Shown here one piece after another: positions 23,565 through 32,586 of a DNA stretch of 64,000 nucleotides (positions are counted from its first letter, which is position 1; every line of letters begins with the position of its first letter). Location: the NCBI RefSeq assembly GCF_042662225.1, contig NZ_JBHSYQ010000004.1, forward strand, positions 124,001-188,000, in the 5' to 3' direction. Made by a program: the position numbers and the translations under genes. A model generated the notes under the pieces. It had not been told where the DNA came from. It did not search any database and worked only from the letters and a program-made list of their open reading frames with translations. Source of the DNA: Nibribacter roseus (GTDB taxonomy: Bacteria > Bacteroidota > Bacteroidia > Cytophagales > Hymenobacteraceae).

Positions 23565-24629
23565 ATGGCAATTAGAAACAAGACACAGCTGGAGAGCGAT
23601 ATTTCAGGCAACGTCAAAAGCGGTGGGACCCCCAGCAAGACCACGGCGGCAGACCTGCGCACTGTGTTCACAAACTTAGTGGACACTGTTTTCAACTTCT
23701 TCGCCTCCGCCAATACATGGACCGGCGTAAACGACTTCACCGGCACGCTCAAGTACAAGGGCACCGACCTAGACCAGAAATACGCAAGCCTTAGCACCAA
23801 CCCTCCGCCCACCGAGTCAACGGCTCAGCAGGGCGTGGTGTGGTCAACGCCGCCTACGGTGAGCGTTAGTGGTGGAACAGCCATAATATCAGCTTTTACC
23901 CCAACGGTAAACGGCACAGAGCGGAATGTGACGCAGGCTACTCCTACATTCGTGTATCCGGCAGACGGTTTCCACTACAGGGTGTTCGTTATACTGAACT
24001 TCGCAGACCCAGCCGCGCCTTACTCCACCCTGAAATTAGGCGACACAGCCGCCACCACGGCACCAGCCGTTGCGCCTACGCTCTCAGACACCACAGAGAA
24101 GTACATCAGCCAGTTCGTGGTGCGCAGTGACGGGGCGGTAGTCCCGCCTCCTTCGGCTGAGCTGCAGGAAAACGTAACGCAGACGGGGCAGAACGGCGTG
24201 AAGTCCAGCGGTATCTGGAGCTTTGTGACGAATGCGCTAGGGGGTAAGCAGAACACCCTCACCTTCGACAGCGCGCCGACTGCCGCCAGCACCAACCCTG
24301 TAGAATCTGGTGGGGTTAAGACCTATGTGGACAACATCTATACGCCACAATTGGATTACAACCAGTTTGACCTCACCTGCGAGGTGGCTTTTGTTGGTAA
24401 AGTGGTGATAGAGAGCGTGACCAACATCCGCAACTGCACAGGGTTCAGCTACGCGCTTTTCACGCCCTCCAATGAAACGCTGGGCGCGGCGCGCACCACG
24501 CTCACGGACATCAACGCCGACATCGCGGCCCTGGCGGAAGGGGCGGTGTATGAGGTGCATATCACAATCCCGCCGCTCGCGCAGGGGAAGGATTTCGCAA
24601 AGGCCATATTAAGGGCTGTTAAACTGTAG
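23565..24629 (+). CDS. Tail fibre protein
   Basis: A 354-aa protein starting AIRNKTQLESDISGNVKSGG, a common start of short phage fibres. TAADLRTVFTNLVDTVFN and low-complexity, Thr/Ala/Pro-rich strands follow. A segment FDSAPTAASTNPVESGGVKTY resembles repeat units of tail fibres. The C-terminus (about 255-354) may be a separate tip domain. Likely trimeric. Confidence 0.7.
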   Translation: MAIRNKTQLESDISGNVKSGGTPSKTTAADLRTVFTNLVDTVFNFFASANTWTGVNDFTGTLKYKGTDLDQKYASLSTNPPPTESTAQQGVVWSTPPTVSVSGGTAIISAFTPTVNGTERNVTQATPTFVYPADGFHYRVFVILNFADPAAPYSTLKLGDTAATTAPAVAPTLSDTTEKYISQFVVRSDGAVVPPPSAELQENVTQTGQNGVKSSGIWSFVTNALGGKQNTLTFDSAPTAASTNPVESGGVKTYVDNIYTPQLDYNQFDLTCEVAFVGKVVIESVTNIRNCTGFSYALFTPSNETLGAARTTLTDINADIAALAEGAVYEVHITIPPLAQGKDFAKAILRAVKL

Positions 24630-24632
24630 ACC

Positions 24633-25646
24633 ATGGGGCGTTACATCATAAAGGCCATGCCAAGCGGTATTCTGATCCCCACCCGGTACTGCCTGTGGTT
24701 CGACCAGGCTAATGACCGAGTGGACATTCCCTTCAACACGCGCTATAACGTTGGGGTGGGCGACATGGCGCTGGTTTTGCATTTTTACAAGATCGCCACA
24801 GACACCAGCACGCGGCTACTCTCGGGCAAGGGCACCAGCGCCGCGGGCTACGCCACGCGCTACAACTTCGCAGTACAGAACAGCCAGTTGCGCTTCGGTT
24901 TCGTGAAGGACAACAATGCCTACGTGGCAGTCGGCAGCTTCTCGCCCCTTCAGTGGACGGTGGCCATCGGGCAGCGCGTTGGCGGCGGAAACGAGGGGAA
25001 CCTTCAGATGTCGAGCTACGAGGTGTACTCGAACGGGGCGAGGGGCACGGTGGGAAGCGGCACGCTGCCTTGGGCGGACGCTAACTGCGACAACACCGCC
25101 CGCTTTACGCTGGGGGCGGCGGAGAACGGAAGCAACCCCTTCGGCGGCTTTCTGGGGCCTTCGTCCTTCTTTTCGCGCAAGCTGCTGCCTAATGAGATCG
25201 GGCAGATCAGCAACAACCGCTACAACCCCAGCCTGAACGCAGGGTTATGGGGTTTCCACGACAATGCCGGCCTCAAGCTGACAGACCTCGGCTCAGGGCA
25301 GAACCACGGCTCGCTGATAAATTACACTGCGACTGAAGTTGACCTTGCCACCAACACGGTATGGTGCCCATACGATGGGGTGTGCGGTTTCAGCACCTCC
25401 GCGCAGACCTATACCTTCACCGCCCCCAATGACCTGACTATCTACAAAGCCATCAGAAGGGTCTCCACCGTGGCCTCCGCCTCATGGGTGCTGAAGGAGG
25501 CGGACGGTGCGGCGCTGAACTCGGGAACGATGAGCTTTGACTCGGCAGGCCTAGCGTCCTCTTTGGCCATAGCTATGGCACAGGGGCAGAAACTGGAGAT
25601 CACCTACGCGGTGACCGCGAACGCTGTTATTAACTTATTCTACTAA
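24633..25646 (+). CDS. LamG/concanavalin-like tail protein
   Basis: The 337-aa protein has a jelly-roll outline at about 20-215 (CLWFDQANDRVDIPFN, then NAGLWGFHDNAGLKLTDLGSGQNHG), as in LamG-like phage adhesins that bind glycans. A small C-terminal beta domain follows. It stands last in the tail module, next to two mini-proteins, so it is a good candidate for receptor binding. Confidence 0.65.
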   Translation: MGRYIIKAMPSGILIPTRYCLWFDQANDRVDIPFNTRYNVGVGDMALVLHFYKIATDTSTRLLSGKGTSAAGYATRYNFAVQNSQLRFGFVKDNNAYVAVGSFSPLQWTVAIGQRVGGGNEGNLQMSSYEVYSNGARGTVGSGTLPWADANCDNTARFTLGAAENGSNPFGGFLGPSSFFSRKLLPNEIGQISNNRYNPSLNAGLWGFHDNAGLKLTDLGSGQNHGSLINYTATEVDLATNTVWCPYDGVCGFSTSAQTYTFTAPNDLTIYKAIRRVSTVASASWVLKEADGAALNSGTMSFDSAGLASSLAIAMAQGQKLEITYAVTANAVINLFY

Positions 25647-25650
25647 AGCT

Positions 25651-25857
25651 ATGAAATCAAGATGTTTTTTGGAGGAAATTTTGACACCAGAACAGGAATT
25701 AATGATGGTAAACTCAGAGATTGATGCTATCCTCAGCGGCCATGCAGTCACATTGGGGCCATACCCTAGCCCAGAGGGCAGGCTTTTAATTAAGCTTGTT
25801 TCCAGGAGGAAAGTATTAGAATGTGCGAATGCCTCCCATGTAGAAATACAGAATTAA
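25651..25857 (+). CDS. Small hypothetical phage protein
   Basis: A 68-aa helical protein (LTPEQELMMVNSEIDAILSG), AT-richer than the fibre genes. No family is recognised. It lies 4 nt after the LamG-like gene. Confidence 0.5.
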   Translation: MKSRCFLEEILTPEQELMMVNSEIDAILSGHAVTLGPYPSPEGRLLIKLVSRRKVLECANASHVEIQN

Positions 25858-25861
25858 AGCT

Positions 25862-26068
25862 ATGAAATACTACTCGCTAATACCCAACTCCGCCTACCCC
25901 AGCCTGACCTATCGTTACGATGTTATCACCATGCTGGCGGACGAGGAGGGGAAACTCACAGGGCAGACCCTTTTGGAGGGGCACCACACGCCCGAGCAAC
26001 TGGCGGAGGTGGAGAGCCTTGGCGGGGTGAACTACACGCCGGAGGAATACCAGAGCAGAGAGGTGTAA
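25862..26068 (+). CDS. Small hypothetical phage protein
   Basis: A 68-aa protein starting with Tyr-rich strands (YSLIPNSAYPSLTYRYDVI) and a later GHHTPEQLAEVESLGG helix. No family is recognised. It lies between tail fibres and holin. Confidence 0.5.
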   Translation: MKYYSLIPNSAYPSLTYRYDVITMLADEEGKLTGQTLLEGHHTPEQLAEVESLGGVNYTPEEYQSREV

Positions 26069-26111
26069 ACGAAACGATAACAGGCCGCGGCTTAAATGAA
26101 ATGAGTGAGTA

Positions 26112-26696
26112 ATGTCAAAACGCTTTAAACTTTTCCAGACACTGTTCCAGAATTGGGGCTTTTCAGATGCCGAGGACTACGTCGGGACTGTGTTGGGGGT
26201 TAAAGCGATGCCATACCTGGCGCTGCTTGCGCATTTTGTTGGAGCCTTAATCGCGGGAGGAGTCGCCTTCATGGCTAAATGGGTCTGGGAGCCGCCCGGA
26301 GCCGCCCTTCTGATTATAGCTATGGACCTGTTGAATGCTCGGTACGGCTATCTGGTGGCAAGGAAGATTAAAGGGGAGGTGTTTAGTTGGAAGAAGTTCC
26401 ACCGCACCTTCGGGATAATAGTCTCGGATGTGCTGCTGCTTTCCATGATTCACCATGCTGTGCAGTTCTACCCTTACTACGCGCCTCTGAGCCATATCCT
26501 ATTCGGCTGGCTGTTCATGCACCGTGTAGGGGCAATTGTCAAACACATGGCAGACCTGAAGCTGCAGGACGGAGGGCTTAAGCGGTTCCTATTGAAATGG
26601 ATTTCCAACAAGATACGCACAGAGGTAGGCACTCAGATTGTAGACAACATACAGGGCAAAGAAATAGACACCCCTAAAAAAGAAGAAACATTATGA
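26112..26696 (+). CDS. Phage holin-family membrane protein
   Basis: Holins make the lethal membrane lesion that times lysis. The 194-aa protein has three or four hydrophobic segments (about 32-55, 62-78, 100-118, 124-142) and a polar, basic C-terminal tail. ARKIKGEVFSWKKFHRTFG recalls the loop of the phage_holin_4 family. It is followed by two small membrane proteins and the endolysin, fitting a lysis cassette. Confidence 0.7.
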   Translation: MSKRFKLFQTLFQNWGFSDAEDYVGTVLGVKAMPYLALLAHFVGALIAGGVAFMAKWVWEPPGAALLIIAMDLLNARYGYLVARKIKGEVFSWKKFHRTFGIIVSDVLLLSMIHHAVQFYPYYAPLSHILFGWLFMHRVGAIVKHMADLKLQDGGLKRFLLKWISNKIRTEVGTQIVDNIQGKEIDTPKKEETL

Positions 26697-26881
26697 AAAA
26701 TCTATTCACCAAAAACCCATTCACAACCATAGGCGGTGTGGTGGTTATCACAATCGCGTCCGTGGATATGTACCGGAACGGCGTGCACGGCGAGAACATA
26801 GGGCTTATGGCCACAGGCCTTGCCCTTTTGAAAGCTGCTGACAGCGGCAAAGAAGCCAAAATTGAAACACATGAAGGGTGA
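26693..26881 (+). CDS. Small membrane protein of the lysis cassette
   Basis: A 62-aa protein with a membrane segment at about 12-28 and a second moderately hydrophobic one (about 38-50). It overlaps the holin gene by 4 nt. It might be a second holin, an antiholin or a pinholin; the sequence does not decide. Confidence 0.5.
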   Translation: MKNLFTKNPFTTIGGVVVITIASVDMYRNGVHGENIGLMATGLALLKAADSGKEAKIETHEG

Positions 26882-26908
26882 CGTGGATAATTTAAAGAAG
26901 AAAAGATA

Positions 26909-27202
26909 ATGTTAGGCACTATTAAACAAATCTGGAACGACACCACCAAGAACGCGATAACGGGGAGATACTCCATGAAGAGGTTAATGTCATGGTTGGC
27001 TTTCTTTTTTATAATGTTCCTAAGCCTAGCGGACGTGGTAGAGATGCACCTTTGGCCGGAACAGTCTTTTGCGGTCTCTAAGCCAAACGTGGAGGTTCTG
27101 TGGGTTTGGGTTCCAATTGTGGTAGGTGGCGTTGGCATCACCGCATGGAGTAAGATTAGGAACATACAGGCAGGATTAACCGAAACCAATAAAGACGAAT
27201 AG
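26909..27202 (+). CDS. Two-helix membrane protein of the lysis cassette
   Basis: A 97-aa protein with two membrane helices (about 27-44 and 62-79) joined by a short loop, N- and C-termini polar. This topology suits a holin or antiholin. It stands 2 nt before the endolysin. Confidence 0.55.
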   Translation: MLGTIKQIWNDTTKNAITGRYSMKRLMSWLAFFFIMFLSLADVVEMHLWPEQSFAVSKPNVEVLWVWVPIVVGGVGITAWSKIRNIQAGLTETNKDE

Positions 27203-27204
27203 CC

Positions 27205-27783
27205 ATGAGTAAGATTTTAACTATAGATCAGTGTAGGAAACTGGCGAAGGAATTCGACATTGAGTTAGCCGTTCTGCTTGCTGTTAAGGAAGTGGAAGCA
27301 GGTAAGAGAGGCTTTGACCCTGCCACTGGAAAGATCATTATACAGTTTGAGCCACATTGGTTTAAAAGATACTCGCGCGTATGGGTACCCAATGGCGTTG
27401 AGTCGCAGGAGCCTGAGTGGAAAGCCTTCAATAAGGCGTTTGCCATCAATGCAGAGGCGGCTATGCTGAGTACCAGCATCGGGTTGATGCAGGTAATGGG
27501 CTTTAACTACAAAGCGGCAGGCTTCAAGTCAGTTCATGAGATGTGGGATAGATGCAAGGAAAGTGAGGAGGAGCAAATGCGAGCGGGGCTTAACTTTATT
27601 AAAAACAACCCCGCCCTCTACAAAGCCGCCAAAGAGAAAGATTGGCACACCTTCGCCTACCACTACAACGGAGCTGGCTATAAGGCCTTAGCAAAGAGAC
27701 TGAAACGAGAGCCTTATAATATCACTTTGGGTAATGCCTACGCCAAGTATGCAAGGCAATACCCTGAAGCAGTTTTAGCCTAA
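27205..27783 (+). CDS. Endolysin, N-acetylmuramidase family
   Basis: The enzyme is expected to cut the glycan strands of peptidoglycan. The 192-aa protein has the muramidase (DUF3380) pattern: AVLLAVKEVEAGKRGFD with a Glu in the expected catalytic place (about residue 31), IQFEPHWFKRYS, and STSIGLMQVMGFNYKAAGF, ending FAYHYNGAGYKALA. There is no signal peptide, so it needs the holin to reach the wall. Confidence 0.85.
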   Translation: MSKILTIDQCRKLAKEFDIELAVLLAVKEVEAGKRGFDPATGKIIIQFEPHWFKRYSRVWVPNGVESQEPEWKAFNKAFAINAEAAMLSTSIGLMQVMGFNYKAAGFKSVHEMWDRCKESEEEQMRAGLNFIKNNPALYKAAKEKDWHTFAYHYNGAGYKALAKRLKREPYNITLGNAYAKYARQYPEAVLA

Positions 27784-27786
27784 GCC

Positions 27787-28281
27787 ATGCCCACCATCAG
27801 ACCTATTCACCTAATCGCAGCCGTGGCGTTGCTGCTTGTGGGCTGTAAAACCACAAAGCCTTTAGACCCCATTCACATTATGGCGGTGGAACTATCAGTA
27901 GACAGTCTCGTGCGGCCGTGTATGGCACACGTGCCTATGCAAAAGCCTACCCTTATACAGAGGGTATTCGGCACCGGCTCCAAAACGAAACTAAAGAACG
28001 TCACTATAAACGTGAACAGCCAAACGGCCACGGGTGGGTCTACCATAGGGGCTAATGAACAGGGCGGAGCTGATAACAGCAAAGTAAAAAGGAGTGCCAC
28101 CAGTACAGCCGAAACAACAAACACGGGCGGTCAGGGTTCAAAGGTAGACGGTGACGCCGAGGCCACGGCTTCCAACAAACAAGGGGGCGGGTCGCTTTGG
28201 TGGTATGTGGTAGCTGCAGGCGTGGGTTTTGCAATAAGGCAGTTCGCCCCTATGCTTTGGCGTATGGCTATTCCAGCGTGA
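27787..28281 (+). CDS. Candidate unimolecular spanin (lipoprotein with C-terminal TM)
   Basis: The 164-aa protein has a lipobox (LLLVGC, Cys near residue 20) and, near the C-terminus (about 136-152), one membrane helix (WWYVVAAGVGFAI). A long Ser/Thr/Gly/Asn-rich linker lies between. A protein tied to the outer membrane by lipid and to the inner membrane by a C-terminal helix is the plan of u-spanins such as T1 gp11. Its place right after the endolysin supports outer-membrane disruption. Confidence 0.65.
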   Translation: MPTIRPIHLIAAVALLLVGCKTTKPLDPIHIMAVELSVDSLVRPCMAHVPMQKPTLIQRVFGTGSKTKLKNVTINVNSQTATGGSTIGANEQGGADNSKVKRSATSTAETTNTGGQGSKVDGDAEATASNKQGGGSLWWYVVAAGVGFAIRQFAPMLWRMAIPA

Positions 28282-28378
28282 GCGTGGGGTATAAGTTGTT
28301 TGAGTTTTAGCCCTACTATGTAGAGAATTTCGTATATTTGTACAGAGCCGGTTTGGTACCCGGTTTTGACGTCAACTG

Positions 28379-28403
28379 ACCCTGCCCTAAGCGGCGGGGT
28401 TTG
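28379..28403 (+). terminator. Terminator after the lysis cassette
   Basis: A stem CCTGCC/GGCGGG (one G:T pair) with a short loop CTAAGC is followed by GTTTG. It probably ends the late phage transcript. The U-run is short. Confidence 0.5.
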
Positions 28404-28488
28404 TTGTTAGAAAGCGCCAATAAAACACCCTAAAACGCCCCCTTTTTGAAAATAAATTTCTATTAAGCTGATAATTAGGCATTTGCTT

Positions 28489-28507
28489 GGTTCCAAGTGG
28501 GCCCACC
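28489..28507 (+). other. Possible attachment-site scar (tRNA 3'-end-like)
   Basis: GGTTCCAAGTGGGCCCACC resembles the T-loop-to-acceptor end of a tRNA, but the 5' part of the T-arm is not present and no complete tRNA lies here. A terminator (28516-28552) follows, as after tRNA genes. It may be the attR of the prophage or the left edge of the island. Confidence 0.3.
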
Positions 28508-28515
28508 TGAAAATC

Positions 28516-28552
28516 AGCCACTTACGAGGTAAAACTTGTAAGTGGCTTTTTT
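28516..28552 (+). terminator. Intrinsic terminator
   Basis: A perfect 10-bp stem AGCCACTTAC/GTAAGTGGCT with a 12-nt loop is followed by TTTTT. It separates prophage from island transcription. Confidence 0.8.
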
Positions 28553-28772
28553 ATTTGCACACATTTTGCACACAAATTAGGCTTTTAGTTCACAATACAT
28601 TTGAACCTACTCCCAAAAAGTAATTAATGAAAATATGTTCTATTCAAATTTAGTAGGTAACAGAATAGACCAGAATTTTAAGAGGCTGATATTTAGTTTG
28701 AATGTAAGTATGGCCTTATAAAAGCAAGTAATGCTTGCTAAAAGCTAATACTTTCTTTAGTTTACTTCAATT

Positions 28773-28789
28773 GTGCAGTTCCACTTCAC
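28773..28789 (+). promoter_or_regulatory. WYL-regulator operator, copy 1
   Basis: GTGCAGTTCCACTTCAC matches the wyl-locus palindrome at 15 of 17 positions. It lies 27 bp (start to start) before the -7-like element CAAGTTTG (28800-28807), the same spacing as copies 3 and 4. It is 33 bp before the start of the methyltransferase-kinase gene. Confidence 0.65.
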
Positions 28790-28799
28790 TGTTAGTCCT

Positions 28800-28807
28800 C
28801 AAGTTTG
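28800..28807 (+). promoter_or_regulatory. -7 element of the methyltransferase-kinase operon
   Basis: CAAGTTTG matches the TTTG end of the TAnnTTTG box. A TTG at 28771-28773 overlaps the operator. Its place, 16 nt before ATG 28823, and its fixed distance to the operator support it. Confidence 0.45.
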
Positions 28808-28822
28808 TAACATCAAAACGAA

Positions 28823-31372
28823 ATGATGTTAACCAATTCCTTTTCTATGCTTTCTTCTACTGAATCTTTTACCACCCTTGAACATAAGTTATGGGATGCA
28901 TTGAGCATAATAAGAGAGCAGCAAGTGCACTTCCAGGATTTTCACTTAGTAACATATCTTCTGTTTCTCCAAAAAGAAGGTGCACTGGACTTTTTCATCA
29001 CCACTGAGCCTGGAAGAGCAAAAGAAGACTTGAGACTTTCAATTTCAAGAGGAGATAGAGAAAAGTTTGAGCTGAATAGGCTTATATATGATGCTTTTTA
29101 TCCAGCTATACAGTATGTAAGCGAACATAACTTTTATGATCTCCTCCGTCTTATTTGTTCAATGGACAGAGACTCGCTTGACATACATTTTGGAGATTTA
29201 GTCGAAAACTTAATTTTCAGATTATCCAAAACTGAAGGGCAGCATGGGGGAGAGTATGTACAGCCCCTGGAGTTAACGAGGTTTATTTGTGCCTTAGCAA
29301 GCCCATATGCAGGGGCAGAAGTTTATAACCCATTTGGAGGCCTTGCTTCCTTTGGCTTATACTTTGATAAACCTGTTAATTATACCGGCGAAGAAATCAA
29401 CATGAGGTCTTGGGCTATCGGAATGATTCGCCTTTTGGGTGCAGGTAAGGCGTCTAATTCTGATTTTGTGGTTGGTAATTCTATCGCAAATTGGAACAGA
29501 CGCTCCAAAAGGTATGATTTAATTGTAGCGAACGCTCCGTTCAATGTGAAGATCAGGAAAGATGAGGCTAATTTGCTTAAGTATCATCGTGATGGTTATT
29601 CAAGTATTCAACCTTCATATTTTGACACCTTTCTAATAAATAATTCTTTAGCTGCTCTTAAAGAAAATGGCAAAGCCATATTTGTTCTTCCATCTGGGTT
29701 CTTAACTAATAAACAACCTGAGTATGCAAGATTACGACAGGTGTTAGTGGAGAATGATTTTTTAGAAACCGTTATTTCATTTCCTGGTGGTCTCTTGTCA
29801 AATACAAATCTGCCTTTTTGTGTGATTGTGCTAAATAAGGTAAAGCAAGACAGAAGTAAAATTCTCTTTATAGATGCAGAAACTTCTGTAAAAGAGGTTT
29901 CCAAAAACGATAAAAGGATTGATGCTGATCGACTGCTTTCAATAATTACCAATACTGACAGTTCATTGTCAGAAGCCTCTACTACTGCATTTCCGGAGGC
30001 AAAGCTGGTTTACATTGAAGAAGTTGTTAATAACGATTTCATGTTGAATGTTAACCGTTATATTACTGTAGAGCTGCTGGAAGATCTGGACGGAGAATAT
30101 GTAGAACTTGGCAAGCTCCTTAAACCAGTAAAAGGTTCCAAAATTGGAGATGGCCTTTCAGGAAAGTTAATTCGCATAAGAGATCTTAGCAACGATAAGC
30201 TTGACTTTGAGATAAAGGTTAATGAGTTAGTAGAAGTAGATTTACCTAAAAATGCCTCTAAGTTAGATAAATCTGCGCTTTTAATTACTATTAGATGGAA
30301 GACCCTTAAACCGACATTCTTTGAATACAAAGGGGAACCAATATACGTTTCACCTGACGTAGTGGCGTTTGAGGTAAACGAGCAGAAAGTTGATGTAGGC
30401 TTTTTGGTTCAGGAGCTTTCCACAGAGTATGTTACTGCTCAACTTAACAAGTACCGCACAGGTACCACTATTCCTTATATTCCTATCAATGATTTTATCA
30501 AAGTGAGGGTGAAGGTTCCTGCTTTGAGGGAACAAAGAGCCAAAATCATTGGAGCTACTTTTAAAACACTGGAAGATGAGCGTATCGGTATTAAAAAGGA
30601 AGCTTATGAGGAGCTCGCCTCTATTAAGCATTCCATGGGCACGCCTTTACTTAAGCTCAACGCCTCAGTCAGAAATATAGAGAGTGTATTGAATAAATTA
30701 GACCATGAATGGCAGAGTGTAAAGATGAGTAGCAAGAGCAATCAAACATTAGGTGATGCTGTTAACTCTCTGTATTTGAATTTAAAGCTGATCTCGAATC
30801 TCTTAAAGACCAATGAGCTTGAACTAGATAAAAGTACATACCCTTTGGCTCAATTTGACGCGATACAATTCTTTCAAAGATTTGTCAATGAGCTAAGAGC
30901 TAATGATAAAAATAAGTTTGAAGTAAGATTAGAAGTCTCTTCAGATGTAGAGGAAGATTTTAAAGAAGGTGCATTTATAAAAGCAAATGAAGAATTGTTG
31001 GAGATAGCTTTTAACAATATTGTAGAAAATGCACAGAAACACGCTTTTGTCAAGGATAATGAGAAATATGTGCTAGAGTTTCGTTTAGATCTTTATCTTA
31101 CTCAAACTTCTGCCTATTTATACATTCAAGTTGCAAACAATGGAAAGGCATTTCCTCATAATTTCAATATAGAAAAACTTACTAGAAAGGGAGCTGTGGG
31201 AGGTTCTACAGGCAACTCAGGAATAGGAGGTTACCATATTAATGAGATCGTGAAATGGCATGGTGGTAGATTAGATTTGATGACGGATCCGTATCTGACT
31301 TTTCCATTCACAACAGTTTACGAAATTTATATACCTATTAGTGGCAGTCAAGGAAATAATAGATATGAATAA
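28823..31372 (+). CDS. HsdM-like methyltransferase fused to a histidine-kinase-like ATPase
   Basis: Three parts can be seen in 849 aa. Residues about 20-400 match a type I N6-adenine methyltransferase: HGGEYVQPLELTRFI (141-155), a changed motif I EVYNPFGG (166-173, normally DPACGSGG) and ANAPF (236-240, normally NPPY/F). Residues about 405-575 look like an HsdS-type target-recognition region ending IPYIPINDFIKVRVKVPALREQ. Residues about 590-849 resemble a sensor kinase: KHSMGTPL (H603, like HELRTPL), an N-box FNNIVENAQKH (730-740) and GNSGIGGYHI (797-806). The altered motifs suggest it senses DNA or SAM rather than methylating, but this is inference. It overlaps the receiver gene by 8 nt. Confidence 0.8.
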   Translation: MMLTNSFSMLSSTESFTTLEHKLWDALSIIREQQVHFQDFHLVTYLLFLQKEGALDFFITTEPGRAKEDLRLSISRGDREKFELNRLIYDAFYPAIQYVSEHNFYDLLRLICSMDRDSLDIHFGDLVENLIFRLSKTEGQHGGEYVQPLELTRFICALASPYAGAEVYNPFGGLASFGLYFDKPVNYTGEEINMRSWAIGMIRLLGAGKASNSDFVVGNSIANWNRRSKRYDLIVANAPFNVKIRKDEANLLKYHRDGYSSIQPSYFDTFLINNSLAALKENGKAIFVLPSGFLTNKQPEYARLRQVLVENDFLETVISFPGGLLSNTNLPFCVIVLNKVKQDRSKILFIDAETSVKEVSKNDKRIDADRLLSIITNTDSSLSEASTTAFPEAKLVYIEEVVNNDFMLNVNRYITVELLEDLDGEYVELGKLLKPVKGSKIGDGLSGKLIRIRDLSNDKLDFEIKVNELVEVDLPKNASKLDKSALLITIRWKTLKPTFFEYKGEPIYVSPDVVAFEVNEQKVDVGFLVQELSTEYVTAQLNKYRTGTTIPYIPINDFIKVRVKVPALREQRAKIIGATFKTLEDERIGIKKEAYEELASIKHSMGTPLLKLNASVRNIESVLNKLDHEWQSVKMSSKSNQTLGDAVNSLYLNLKLISNLLKTNELELDKSTYPLAQFDAIQFFQRFVNELRANDKNKFEVRLEVSSDVEEDFKEGAFIKANEELLEIAFNNIVENAQKHAFVKDNEKYVLEFRLDLYLTQTSAYLYIQVANNGKAFPHNFNIEKLTRKGAVGGSTGNSGIGGYHINEIVKWHGGRLDLMTDPYLTFPFTTVYEIYIPISGSQGNNRYE

Positions 31373-32570
31373 AAGATATAGAATTCTTTGGATTGATGAT
31401 AAAATTGAAGAGTTTGATGACTTTGTTATTTTAGCTGATAATAATTGTATTGATTTAGAGGGTTATAAATCCTTTGAAGAAGGTTTTAATGTACTTGAAA
31501 ATGATCTTATCAAATACGATGGAGTGCTTTTAGATGCTTTGTTTTTTGCTAAAAAAGATCAAGTAAGAGGAGAGGAAGATGTGGAAGGTTTGGTAAAAGC
31601 TGTTTCTCGCCTAAATGAACTTAAGTCACAAAAGTTAATGCCTTGGTTTATTCTTTCTGGTCAAGATTCTTTCACTAAGGAGCAAAATGGTATACTCAAA
31701 GCATACAATAAAAGATGCTTCGATAAAAAAAATGGCGATGATTTGGAGGCGTTACTTGAACTTATTAAGGTTGAAGCTAATGGAGTAGAGGATACTAAGA
31801 TTCGACACATGTTTCCAAGAGCTTTTGATGCCTGTGAAGCTCTAGGAGCTGAAGCTCAAAAATTTCTTCTGCAAATTTTGAAAAGTACGCAAACCCCTGC
31901 TACTCCCTTTGATGATAAGCTTTACTTCACCCAAATCAGAATTATTTTAGAACAATTATTTAGAGAAGCGAACAAACAAGGTCTGCTACATGATAAGTGC
32001 TTAGAAGGAGGTAAAGTCAATTTATCAGAATCTTGCTTGTTTTTGGCTGGGAAAGACACTAAGCATTTAGGTATTAAATGCGGTAAAGCACACTTACCCA
32101 AGATAATAGCTGATAATGCTTGGGCAATAGTATCCATCACAGGAGCAGCTTCACATACAGAAGGAGAGAATACGCCCGAAGGAAGAGCTTCAATTGCGGA
32201 GTACAGAAAGTACGTTGATACACCTTATCTACTCTACAGTCTAACTTTTCAATTAATAGACATTTTAATATGGTTTAAAAGTTATTTTATAGACAATCCA
32301 GATAAGGAGAAGAATCAAGTTTTTTGGATTCCCACTTCTCTGCCGCTAAATAATGGAGAGTGGGTAAATGGGAAAGTGGTCAAAATTGCAGAAAACGGCT
32401 ATGGAACCTTTCAACCCTCAAATGGGAGCAAAACTTTAAGTATTATACCTCCCAAGGTAAAAGAATTTAATTTAAAAGAACAACAAGAAATTAAGGTAAC
32501 TACAAAGCAAGATGGAACAGGCACCAAAACCTTAATTGAAAATATAAAAATTGAAACTCCAAGTAATTAA
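31365..32570 (+). CDS. Response-regulator-type protein with HEPN/DUF4145-like middle domain
   Basis: The 401-aa protein starts with a receiver domain: WIDD (D11, D12), LLDAL (phospho-acceptor D57), ILSG (S98) and FDKK (K121). Residues about 145-310 are helical. They run from RIILEQLFREANKQG to SITGAASHTEG, an outline like DUF4145/HEPN-type domains, but the usual catalytic R before the H is not seen. The C-terminal 70 residues are beta-rich (GKVVKIAENGYGTF) and recall an OB/cold-shock fold. ATG 31365 is chosen (8-nt overlap, right before the receiver strand). Its natural partner is the kinase-like domain upstream. Confidence 0.75.
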   Translation: MNKRYRILWIDDKIEEFDDFVILADNNCIDLEGYKSFEEGFNVLENDLIKYDGVLLDALFFAKKDQVRGEEDVEGLVKAVSRLNELKSQKLMPWFILSGQDSFTKEQNGILKAYNKRCFDKKNGDDLEALLELIKVEANGVEDTKIRHMFPRAFDACEALGAEAQKFLLQILKSTQTPATPFDDKLYFTQIRIILEQLFREANKQGLLHDKCLEGGKVNLSESCLFLAGKDTKHLGIKCGKAHLPKIIADNAWAIVSITGAASHTEGENTPEGRASIAEYRKYVDTPYLLYSLTFQLIDILIWFKSYFIDNPDKEKNQVFWIPTSLPLNNGEWVNGKVVKIAENGYGTFQPSNGSKTLSIIPPKVKEFNLKEQQEIKVTTKQDGTGTKTLIENIKIETPSN

Positions 32571-32586
32571 TTTTCTATTTTAATAT

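Larger units (their letters stand above)
37..28500. mobile_element. Siphovirus-type prophage (left end outside window)
   Basis: Genes run in the order of an HK97-like temperate siphovirus: DNA modification, terminase, portal, head morphogenesis, protease, capsid, connectors, tail tube, chaperones, tape measure, tail fibres, holin/endolysin/spanin. Nearly all are on the plus strand and tightly packed, often with 1-8 nt overlaps. Only an accessory cassette at about 11.3-13.5 kb is on the minus strand. No integrase or replication genes are seen, so these should lie left of the window. The right end is placed near a tRNA-end-like sequence at 28489-28507, which is an inference. Confidence 0.85.
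28282..28822. other. Intergenic junction between prophage and defence island
   Basis: This 541-bp stretch has no gene. It holds two hairpin terminators (28379-28403, 28516-28552), a lone TATATTTG element at 28333-28340 without a clear -33 box, a tRNA-end-like sequence at 28489-28507, a short direct repeat of TTGCACACA at about 28554-28575, and the operator and promoter of the island's first gene. Base composition drops sharply to AT-rich after about 28430. Confidence 0.6.

Noticed and set aside
28554..28575. TTGCACACA direct repeat, considered as a CRISPR-like or att repeat
   Set aside because: Only two units without spacers of regular size; too short to support either reading.
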